Source: JAUVXJ01 sp034430275 (GTDB taxonomy: Bacteria > Chloroflexota > Anaerolineae > UBA7937 > B3-Chlor). From it: a stretch of DNA of 6,353 bases. Shown one piece after another: positions 1-5,184 of the stretch. The stretch spans positions 1 to 6,353 of the forward strand of contig DAOUEW010000004.1 of assembly GCA_034430275.1 (NCBI GenBank). Reading direction: 5' to 3'. The stretch's first letter is position 1. Each line of letters starts with the position of its first letter. The notes under the pieces are model-generated. The model worked only from the letters and a program-made list of their open reading frames with translations. It had not been told where the DNA came from and ran no database searches. A program made the translations under genes and the position numbers.

Positions 1-710
1 AGGAGATCGTGGAGGCCTTCGGCCAGGCGGCCCGCCGTGGGGTGGAGGCCGGTTTCGACGCCATCGAGCTTCACGGCGCCCATGGGTATCTCCTCAACCA
101 GTTCATGTCGCTCCTCTGCAACCATAGAACCGACCGCTATGGAGGAAGCGTGGAGAACAGGGCGCGCTTCGCCTGCGAGGTCTACCAGCGCGTGCGCGAT
201 GAAGTGGGTTCCCACTTCCCTGTTCTGATCAAGATGAACTGCGATGATTTCATGCCCGGCGGGGCCACTCCGGACGACTGGCTGTACCTTGCCAGGCAAC
301 TCTCGGCCCTGGGCATCGACGCCATCGAGGTCAGCGGCGGCACTCCCGCCTCGGGCAAGCTGGCCCCCAACCGCACAGGCATCGGCAAGGTCAACAAGGA
401 AGCCTACTTCCTATCCCACGCCAGACGGATCAGAGAAGCCGTGGAGGTGCCCCTGATCCTGGTGGGCGGTCTGCGCTCGCCTTCGCTCTTGGAGCACATC
501 CTCTCTGAACTCACCGTGGACTACTTCTCCCTATCCCGGCCCTTCATCAGAGAGCCCCACCTGGTCCAGCGCTGGCAGGCGGGGGACCTCAGCAAGGCCA
601 GGTGTATCTCCTGCAACCTCTGCTTCCGCACCAGCCTGGAGGACACCGGTCTCACCTGCGCTTACGAGAGGAAGTTGGCGGAGAGGGGGAGAAAGCCCTC
701 TGGAGCATAG
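1..710 (+). CDS. NADH:flavin oxidoreductase, old yellow enzyme family (5' partial)
   Basis: FMN-dependent TIM-barrel ene-reductase that reduces activated C=C bonds with NAD(P)H; the substrate cannot be told. The reading frame is open from the left edge (first full codon at 3), so the N-terminus, roughly 110-140 residues by family length, lies outside the window; 235 residues are visible. In window numbering, the motif HGAHGYLLNQF is at 24-34, followed by the family block RTDRYGGSVENR. A late glycine-rich FMN-phosphate segment (VGGLRS) and SRPFIREP come near the end. A cysteine cluster follows: C201, C204, C207 and C219, i.e. C-x2-C-x2-C-x11-C. Related enzymes such as 2,4-dienoyl-CoA reductase carry a 4Fe-4S cluster on a similar C-x2-C-x3-C-x11-C pattern. 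The protein stops 16 residues after the last cysteine, so it lacks the C-terminal FAD/NAD(P) domain of those long enzymes. The GTG at 9 is an internal valine codon, not a start. The family is certain; the cluster and substrate are inference. Confidence 0.93.
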   Translation, partial: EIVEAFGQAARRGVEAGFDAIELHGAHGYLLNQFMSLLCNHRTDRYGGSVENRARFACEVYQRVRDEVGSHFPVLIKMNCDDFMPGGATPDDWLYLARQLSALGIDAIEVSGGTPASGKLAPNRTGIGKVNKEAYFLSHARRIREAVEVPLILVGGLRSPSLLEHILSELTVDYFSLSRPFIREPHLVQRWQAGDLSKARCISCNLCFRTSLEDTGLTCAYERKLAERGRKPSGA

Positions 711-748
711 TGCGTCACGCGAGCAGACAGCAGTCCTGGGTCCATCGT

Positions 749-777
749 GCCGCTGAAAGCGGCGAGCCCTTTTCGCC
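749..777 (+). terminator. Hairpin downstream of the flavin oxidoreductase, possible weak terminator
   Basis: A perfect 6-bp stem (749-754 with 758-763, GCCGCT/AGCGGC, loop GAA) lies 38 bases after the oxidoreductase stop. A short T run (770-773) follows after a six-base gap, so it is not a textbook intrinsic terminator. A second 5-bp stem (761-765 with 773-777, GGCGA/TCGCC) shares bases with the first, so only one can form at a time. It could partly end the upstream transcript before the dehydratase gene. No other leader element was recognised in the 130-base gap 711-840. Confidence 0.35.
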
Positions 778-825
778 AAGATGTTCAGTCAGTTCACTCT
801 ACGGTGCGTCTCACTTAGACTGCAC

Positions 826-831
826 AAGGAG
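826..831 (+). promoter_or_regulatory. Ribosome binding site for the dehydratase (sets start at 841)
   Basis: AAGGAG sits nine bases before the ATG at 841. This supports 841 as the start and argues against the in-frame upstream ATG at 781, whose 20 extra residues do not resemble the family N-terminus. Confidence 0.8.
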
Positions 832-840
832 CAAGAGCAC

Positions 841-1812
841 ATGACATCCCTTCAGCCACCCACTTTCACCGACGTCCTCGCCGCACGGAAGCGTATTGCG
901 CCGTACCTGCGGCCCACGCCCCTCCATCACTATTCTCTCCTGGATGATCTGATCGGTACCGAGGTGTGGGTGAAACACGAGAATCACCAGCCCGTCGGCG
1001 CCTTCAAGGTCAGAGGAGGCGTCAACCTGGCCGCGCAACTCAGCCCCGAGGAGAAAGAGAGAGGCCTGATCACGGCCTCCACAGGGAACCACGGCCAGTC
1101 CGTGGCCTACGGGGCACGCCTTTTTGGAGTACAAGCCATCGTCGGCATGCCCGAGGGCGCTAACCCGGGCAAGGTGGCAGCGATACGAAACCTGGGCGCT
1201 GAGATCCTCTTCCATGGTCGCATCTTCGACGACGCCAAGAAGAAAGTCGAGGAGCTAGCCGAGGAGAAGGGGTACCGCTTCGTTCACCCTGGTGATGAGC
1301 CCCATCTCATCGCCGGCGTGGGGACGTACTCCCTGGAGATCCTGGAGACACTCCCTGAGACAGACGTCATCATCGTACCTGTGGGCGGCGGTAGCGGCGC
1401 CTCAGGCGCCTGTATCGTCTCCCAGGCCATCAACCCTGCTATCCAGGTGATCGGCGTCCAGGCCGAGAAGGCCCCAGCCGCCCAGCTCACCTGGAAAGCC
1501 AGAAAGCGTACGGAAGCTCCCATGGAGACCTTCGCCGAGGGCCTGGCCACCGCGGCGCCCTTCATGCTGCCCCAGTCCATCCTGTGGGAGTATCTGAGCG
1601 ACTTCGTTCTGGTCAGCGAGGAAGAGATGCTGCGGGGGATAGTGCACTACCTGGAGGCGACCCACAACCTGGCTGAGGGGGCGGCGGCCGCCTCTCTGGC
1701 CGGGGCCATCAAGCTGCGCGACCGCCTAGCGGGGAAGAAGGTAGTCCTCATCATGAGTGGGGGTAACCTCTCGCTCGCCAATCTGCAGCGGGCGCTGCAG
1801 TTGGCAGACTAG
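841..1812 (+). CDS. PLP-dependent threonine/serine dehydratase family protein
   Basis: Fold-type II PLP enzyme, expected to deaminate a beta-hydroxy amino acid (classically L-threonine to 2-oxobutanoate plus ammonia, or L-serine to pyruvate) in the cytoplasm. It has 323 residues, the length of the single-domain catabolic dehydratase/serine racemase group; there is no C-terminal ACT-like domain as in biosynthetic IlvA, so isoleucine feedback is unlikely. Visible motifs: GAFKVRGG with the Schiff-base lysine K56; STGNHGQ at 80-86 for substrate carboxylate binding; the phosphate loop GGGSGASG at 182-189; and SGGN at 306-309 near the pyridine nitrogen. The context ENHQPVGAFK and the loop GGGSGASG differ from the more usual GSFKxRGA and GGGGL forms, so a related substrate is possible (for example the dehydratase of ectoine degradation or a hydroxy-aspartate enzyme). 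It follows the flavin oxidoreductase on the same strand after 130 bases; co-transcription is uncertain. Family is sure, exact substrate is not. Confidence 0.92.
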   Translation: MTSLQPPTFTDVLAARKRIAPYLRPTPLHHYSLLDDLIGTEVWVKHENHQPVGAFKVRGGVNLAAQLSPEEKERGLITASTGNHGQSVAYGARLFGVQAIVGMPEGANPGKVAAIRNLGAEILFHGRIFDDAKKKVEELAEEKGYRFVHPGDEPHLIAGVGTYSLEILETLPETDVIIVPVGGGSGASGACIVSQAINPAIQVIGVQAEKAPAAQLTWKARKRTEAPMETFAEGLATAAPFMLPQSILWEYLSDFVLVSEEEMLRGIVHYLEATHNLAEGAAAASLAGAIKLRDRLAGKKVVLIMSGGNLSLANLQRALQLAD

Positions 1813-1879
1813 CCTCACCAGGCCTCGCTCGGATTCTCGATCTTCTGGACATCGCTCTCACGGGATCCCATAAACGAAC

Positions 1880-1904
1880 AAGGGGCACCACAGTCGTGCC
1901 CCTT
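1880..1904 (-). terminator. 9-bp hairpin between convergent units, probable terminator
   Basis: A perfect 9-bp inverted repeat, AAGGGGCAC (1880-1888) with GTGCCCCTT (1896-1904), with a 7-base loop. It lies 67 bases past the dehydratase stop and 27 bases past the end of the minus-strand remnant. Read on the minus strand the stem is followed by TTGTTCGTTT, a moderately U-rich tail; on the plus strand no T run follows. It fits best as the terminator of the minus-strand unit, and may also slow plus-strand transcripts. Confidence 0.55.
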
Positions 1905-1931
1905 CGAATGGATCGGCTTCCCCTCCGACCA

Positions 1932-2158
1932 TCACCCCTGCGCAGTCGGCACCAGGACGATGACGTTAGCCAGCAGCCCGCGGCCATCTTCGCTGAACTC
2001 ACCGAAGACCACCACGTTCGCACCAGGTCGCAGGTCCTCGGAGAAAGAGATGCTGGGCGTCTGGGTCAGGCTGTAGATGATACGGCAAGACGCGAAGACT
2101 TACGCCCCTGAGGGAGATCGACCCAGCTCCTCACTGTGCATGCCCGTCCGTTGGCCAT
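1932..2158 (-). pseudogene. Frameshifted remnant of a small beta-rich protein, possibly DUF5666-like
   Basis: This is the only gene-like signal in the otherwise non-coding stretch 1813-2238. On the minus strand, 2099 to 1932 is open for 55 residues ending in TGA. It has strong G/C third-position bias and a protein-like pattern (segment LRPGANVVVFGEFSEDGRG, then hydrophobic LLANVIVLV). A TAA at 2102-2100 lies just upstream in the same frame. A neighbouring frame running from an ATG at 2158 gives MANGRACTVRSWVDLPQGRK up to that point. Inserting one base in the AAG at about 2099-2101 would join them as ...LPQGRK-VFASCRIIYS..., two beta strands with a turn, followed by the conserved-looking tail of about 86 residues in all. 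The alternation and the G-x-V-x-V-x-G-x-F...G-x-L-x-A-x-x-I pattern recall DUF5666-type small beta-barrel domains, from memory only. No clear ribosome binding site was found. It could instead be a sequencing or assembly indel in a live gene, or the end of a larger deleted gene. It lies 80 bases downstream of the MATE gene on the same strand. Confidence 0.45.
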
Positions 2159-2238
2159 CGGTACCCCGTGGGCCAATGATCGCTCCGAGATGTTACCCTG
2201 GTTTTGTGGATACGTGAGGGGTCTGTAAAACGTGGCGC

Positions 2239-3639
2239 TCAAACCCTGATCAGCTTCCACTCGTTAGTGCGGAAGCGATTGGCGGTGAGAACCCCCTGCA
2301 CGATGGTGGAGAAAGCCATGGCATACCACGCGCCGCTGATACCCACACCCGTCATCATCACTAGCACGTAGGAGAGAGGCAAACGGATCACCCACTGCGC
2401 AAGAATGGTGTAGTAGAGGGGCGGCCTCGTGTCGCCGGCCCCGTCCAACGCCCCACGCATGACGATGGACAGAGCCAGGAATAACTCCACCATGCCATTG
2501 ATCCGCAGATAGTCAATGCCGACATCAGCCACCAGCGGGTCTCCAGCCGAGTTGAAGACAGCGATGATCTGAGGGGCGAAGAGAAAGAGTATGGCTCCCA
2601 CGAGCGACATGGCGATCACGCCGATCAGCCCGACAGCCCATCCGCGCCGCTCCGCCTCTGCCGAGTCGCCTGCGCCCTGGGCTTGGCCCACCAGGGTGGT
2701 AGCCACGATGGACAGCGCCAGGGCCGGCATGAAAGAGAAGGATTCAGACTGGAGGCCCACGCTGTAAGCAGCCACGTTGGCCTGTCGTGCGGGACCCGGG
2801 GCCGCAGCGTTGGTGACCACCCACAGGAACGCCAGACTGGCCAGAGTCCGCACGACGTTCTGCCCTGCCGCCGGAATCCCGACGCGCAGCATCCGCCACA
2901 CCAGATTCCAGTCGGGCCTAAAGGACGTCCCCCTCGGCAGCTTCACGACAAACCGGCCGCTGAACAGCACCCCCAGTCCTACTGCCGTCCCCACAAACCG
3001 AGAAGTCATGGTGCCCAGGGCAGCGCCAGTGACCCCCATCTCGGGAAAGGGCCCTGCCCCGTAGATGAAGACGTAGTTGAAGAACACGTGGATGATGTTG
3101 ATGAGAATCATGATCATCAGCGGCGTCTTCATGTCCCCCGCCCCCTGGAGCATGGCGTTGAACATGAAGTTGAAAATCATGAAGATGCACAGCGTGAAGA
3201 ATACCTGGATGTAAGGAGCAGCCAGGGCACTGGTCTCGGCATCGGCGCCCACCAACAGCAGCATGGGAGGGCCGAATACGACACCAACGGAGCTAGTCAC
3301 GAGCGTCAAGAGGAACATCACGATGATGGCCTGGGCAGCGACTCGGCTCACCATGTCGGGCCTTCCCGCCCCGGTGAACTGAGCGACCATCGTCCTGACA
3401 CCCACAGCAACCCCTGCGGTCGAAATGAGCACCACGTTGATCAACTGCCGACTCATGCCAATGGCCGCCGTGGCCTCAGTTCCCAAGCGACTGACCATCC
3501 AGATGTCAATGATGCCCACAGTCGCCTGCAACAAGTTAGCCAGGACCACGGGGTAGGCCAGCTTGCCTATTACGCTCAGCAGCGCCCTGTCGAGTCTGAG
3601 GTACTGAATGGATCTCGAGTTCAGAAGCCTCTCACGCAA
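2239..3639 (-). CDS. MATE family multidrug/toxin efflux transporter
   Basis: Inner-membrane secondary exporter of the MATE (NorM/DinF-like) family, which uses Na+ or H+ gradients to expel cationic drugs or metabolites. From the proposed start it has 466 residues, normal for the family, with about twelve hydrophobic spans in two pseudo-symmetric halves. Residues below are numbered from the proposed start. The halves are marked by the paired loop motifs AMLQGAGDMKTPL (about 162-174) and GALDGAGDTRPPL (about 396-408), plus QFTGAG (about 87-92) and GQAQGAGD (about 318-325). Start choice: the frame is open to a TTG at 3678, but that and three GTG codons (3666, 3660, 3648) have no well-placed Shine-Dalgarno. 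The TTG at 3639 is preceded by GGAAAGGTG six bases upstream and gives a typical short N-terminus (MRERLLNSRSIQYL...). It is the last gene of a probable hydrolase-deacylase-transporter unit, but a gap of about 240 bases separates it from the deacylase, so it may have its own promoter. Substrate unknown. Confidence 0.93.
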   Translation of the reverse strand: MRERLLNSRSIQYLRLDRALLSVIGKLAYPVVLANLLQATVGIIDIWMVSRLGTEATAAIGMSRQLINVVLISTAGVAVGVRTMVAQFTGAGRPDMVSRVAAQAIIVMFLLTLVTSSVGVVFGPPMLLLVGADAETSALAAPYIQVFFTLCIFMIFNFMFNAMLQGAGDMKTPLMIMILINIIHVFFNYVFIYGAGPFPEMGVTGAALGTMTSRFVGTAVGLGVLFSGRFVVKLPRGTSFRPDWNLVWRMLRVGIPAAGQNVVRTLASLAFLWVVTNAAAPGPARQANVAAYSVGLQSESFSFMPALALSIVATTLVGQAQGAGDSAEAERRGWAVGLIGVIAMSLVGAILFLFAPQIIAVFNSAGDPLVADVGIDYLRINGMVELFLALSIVMRGALDGAGDTRPPLYYTILAQWVIRLPLSYVLVMMTGVGISGAWYAMAFSTIVQGVLTANRFRTNEWKLIRV

Positions 3640-3645
3640 AGACGT

Positions 3646-3654
3646 CACCTTTCC
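3646..3654 (-). promoter_or_regulatory. Ribosome binding site favouring a TTG start for the MATE gene
   Basis: On the minus strand GGAAAGGTG ends six bases before the TTG at 3639. None of the alternative upstream starts (TTG 3678, GTG 3666, 3660, 3648) has a comparable site at a usual distance. Confidence 0.5.
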
Positions 3655-3878
3655 GGTCACTCTCACAGGTGCACACAATCGCGGCTTTCAGGATACGAGG
3701 GTGCGCACGGAGTTCCTTAGACCTTCGGCCAGACGGGGAGGTGCGAAGCGAGGGGGCATCCATGGACAGCACGAGTCCTCAAGACACTGGGCCCGCCACG
3801 CCGCAGTGGACGAGATCGCTACCGGACCTCACGCAAAGGAGTCACCAATATCAAGAAGCGTGAACCAGGCCTCCGCAC

Positions 3879-4349
3879 TCACGGACAGTCCCCGAACTCC
3901 ACGATCCTGGGGTCGACCAGCCTCTTGTAGTCCGAGAACCCTATCTTCATACTGGTGCTGTGCGAACCGACCTTGAAGACGATCTCTCGGGCCTCTGCGA
4001 GGGAGGAGTCCACGTACACCGGAAGACCGTACAGATTGCCAAAGGGCGGCATGGCACCAACCTCGCAGTCCGTGAAAGTGCCGCCGAATTCCTCCTCCCT
4101 GGCCAGGCGTACCTTGCCAGCTTTGAGCACGGCCTTGGCCTTGGGGAAGTGAACGCGACAGTTCGCTGGCAGGACCAGCATCACCAATCCACCGTCAGCG
4201 TCGACGAGAACGACCTTGGCCAGTTGCCTCCCCGGCGTGTGCTGGATGGCCGCCACTTCCTGAGCAGTGTAGGCCACCGAGTGAGTCAACACCTCGAACG
4301 AAACCCCCTCCTCGCTGAGGTACTTCTCCAGCCCTTGTCTTGCGGCCAT
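3879..4349 (-). CDS. YbaK/ProX-type aminoacyl-tRNA deacylase family protein
   Basis: Cytoplasmic editing-domain protein of the YbaK/YeaK/ProX superfamily, whose members hydrolyse mischarged aminoacyl-tRNAs (such as Cys- or Ala-tRNA-Pro) in trans. It has 156 residues from the chosen start, the usual size of a free-standing member. Visible features: HSVAYTAQEVA at about 23-33; the conserved lysine K45 in AKVVLVDADGG, equivalent in place to the catalytic/substrate lysine of YbaK; VLPANCRV; and GAMPPFGNLYGLPVYVD in the C-terminal third, a hallmark of the YeaK/ProX side of the family. The ATG at 4349 has a near-perfect GGGAGGAG six bases upstream. The longer in-frame ATG at 4397 would add 16 residues but has its purine run only two bases away. 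It starts 73 bases after the hydrolase stop on the same strand, so the two are probably co-transcribed. Which tRNA it edits cannot be told. Some homologues are annotated only as YbaK/EbsC proteins. Confidence 0.9.
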   Translation of the reverse strand: MAARQGLEKYLSEEGVSFEVLTHSVAYTAQEVAAIQHTPGRQLAKVVLVDADGGLVMLVLPANCRVHFPKAKAVLKAGKVRLAREEEFGGTFTDCEVGAMPPFGNLYGLPVYVDSSLAEAREIVFKVGSHSTSMKIGFSDYKRLVDPRIVEFGDCP

Positions 4350-4355
4350 TCTCCA

Positions 4356-4363
4356 CTCCTCCC
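4356..4363 (-). promoter_or_regulatory. Strong ribosome binding site deciding the deacylase start
   Basis: GGGAGGAG on the minus strand, six bases before the ATG at 4349. It lies inside the longer version of the reading frame that would start at 4397, and is the main reason for preferring the shorter protein. Confidence 0.75.
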
Positions 4364-4422
4364 ATCGACAGAGCTCGGTCTGCCCTCCAAGAGACATGTC
4401 CCCTTATGTTCTGACTCCTACG

Positions 4423-5091
4423 TCAAGATAGCCCCTCCAAGTAGCCCCCTATCGCGTCCGCCACCTCCTCTTCCCGTCCGCACAGGAAGTGGTCGGCGCC
4501 CTCCAAGACGATCAACTTTTTCGGCTCCCGCAAACGCTGCACCAGCGCCTGCAACTCTGAAAGTGGGCAGATGTGGTCCCGATCACCGACCAGGAACAGC
4601 TTTGGTGTAGAGCAGCTCTCCCAGAAGTCGTTCTCCAGGGAGCCGATGCTCGTGGCCCCCAAGGGCAAACATAGAGCCACAACCGCCGCGATGCGGGGAT
4701 CGCCTTCCACGTGGTGCAAACCCACAGAGGCCCCAAAGGAATAGCCCATCAGGTAGATTCTCTGCGGGTCCACGTCTTCCCGCGCCACCAGGTAGTCGAT
4801 CGCCCCTGCCACATCGGCCACTTCCGCCACTCCGCCACCGAACCGGCCCTCGCTGAGGCCCACGCCCCGGAAGTTGAAGCGCAGCGCCGCCATACCTCGG
4901 TTCGCCAACTCCCGTGCGGTGGCAGTGATCACCGGCACCGCCATGCTGCCGCCGTGTAGCGAATGGGGATGGCACACCACCACACCAGGGCGTGGCACTA
5001 CTTTTCCCAGTGCCGTGTGCAGGACGCCTTCGAGACGAAGAGGGGCAGCCTCCGCGCTGGCGAAGAAGACCTTCTCCTCTTGCATAGACAC
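4423..5091 (-). CDS. Alpha/beta hydrolase, COG2945-like (esterase/dienelactone hydrolase-type fold)
   Basis: Small cytoplasmic serine hydrolase of 222 residues with no signal peptide. The likely catalytic triad is visible: nucleophile S118 in GYSFG, acid D172 (or D170) in LVGDRDHICP, and base H201 in EGADHF. HPHSLHGGSM at 41-50 and LRFNFRGVGLSEG at 70-82 are the characteristic blocks of the COG2945 alpha/beta superfamily; the HPH segment probably shapes the oxyanion hole. There is no lid insertion, so a small or exposed ester, thioester or amide substrate is possible, but none can be named. The start is GTG at 5091, supported by GAGGG six bases upstream; the ATG at 5085 would be twelve bases from that site. 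It is the first gene of the minus-strand unit with the deacylase and the MATE exporter, and is divergent from the radical SAM gene with 93 bases between starts. Confidence 0.92.
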   Translation of the reverse strand: MSMQEEKVFFASAEAAPLRLEGVLHTALGKVVPRPGVVVCHPHSLHGGSMAVPVITATARELANRGMAALRFNFRGVGLSEGRFGGGVAEVADVAGAIDYLVAREDVDPQRIYLMGYSFGASVGLHHVEGDPRIAAVVALCLPLGATSIGSLENDFWESCSTPKLFLVGDRDHICPLSELQALVQRLREPKKLIVLEGADHFLCGREEEVADAIGGYLEGLS

Positions 5092-5097
5092 CCGTTG

Positions 5098-5102
5098 CCC
5101 TC
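5098..5102 (-). promoter_or_regulatory. Ribosome binding site supporting a GTG start for the hydrolase
   Basis: GAGGG on the minus strand with a six-base spacer to the GTG at 5091. This makes GTG a better start than the ATG two codons further in. Confidence 0.55.
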
Positions 5103-5109
5103 GCCAGCG

Positions 5110-5120
5110 ATTCTAGCACA
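5110..5120 (-). promoter_or_regulatory. Candidate extended -10 promoter for the hydrolase-deacylase-MATE unit
   Basis: The minus strand reads TGTGCTAGAAT, a TGn extension plus a TAGAAT -10 hexamer (5/6 to TATAAT). It would start transcripts near 5103, a leader of only about 12 bases before the GTG at 5091. No good -35 box is seen at 16-18 bases, which extended -10 promoters can tolerate. It is mirrored by the plus-strand box at 5151-5161. Confidence 0.45.
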
Positions 5121-5150
5121 CTAGACAAGAAATGGCGAAACACCCTCCCG

Positions 5151-5161
5151 TGTGCTACAAT
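5151..5161 (+). promoter_or_regulatory. Candidate extended -10 promoter for the radical SAM gene
   Basis: The plus strand reads TGTGCTACAAT, a TGn extension plus a TACAAT hexamer (5/6 to TATAAT). Transcription would begin near 5168, just before the Shine-Dalgarno at 5174-5177. The matching -35 position (TGGCGA, 5133-5138, 17-base spacer) is poor. Confidence 0.45.
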
Positions 5162-5173
5162 TGACAAGTTGCT

Positions 5174-5177
5174 GGAG
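5174..5177 (+). promoter_or_regulatory. Ribosome binding site for the radical SAM gene
   Basis: GGAG with a seven-base spacer to the ATG at 5185. It fixes the start of a gene whose end is outside the window. Confidence 0.7.
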
Positions 5178-5184
5178 AAACAGA

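Noticed and set aside
781..840. Upstream ATG at 781 as the dehydratase start
   Set aside because: No Shine-Dalgarno at a good distance, and the added 20 residues are unlike the family; AAGGAG sits correctly for 841.
711..840. T-box or amino-acid riboswitch ahead of the dehydratase
   Set aside because: The gap is too short and the conserved T-box antiterminator sequence is not present.
1896..2111. 71-codon plus-strand frame in the non-coding stretch
   Set aside because: Its translation is a charged, low-hydrophobicity string and it opposes the more protein-like minus-strand remnant.
2151..2176. TTGGCC/GGCCAA inverted repeat downstream of the MATE gene as a terminator
   Set aside because: Only 6 bp with a 14-base loop and no T run.
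2683..3720. 345-codon plus-strand open frame antisense to the MATE gene
   Set aside because: The translation is rich in His, Gln, Arg and Pro with no family motif; it is the mirror of a clear transporter gene.
3762..3863. 33-residue plus-strand frame with AGGGGG five bases before its ATG
   Set aside because: Composition is not protein-like, it would run against the flanking minus-strand genes, and no other support exists. Otherwise I see no gene in the roughly 200-240 bases between the MATE and deacylase genes.
5161..5166. TTGACA as a perfect -35 box
   Set aside because: The -10 position 17 bases on (AATGAA) overlaps the start codon of the radical SAM gene; the overlapping TACAAT is a better explanation.
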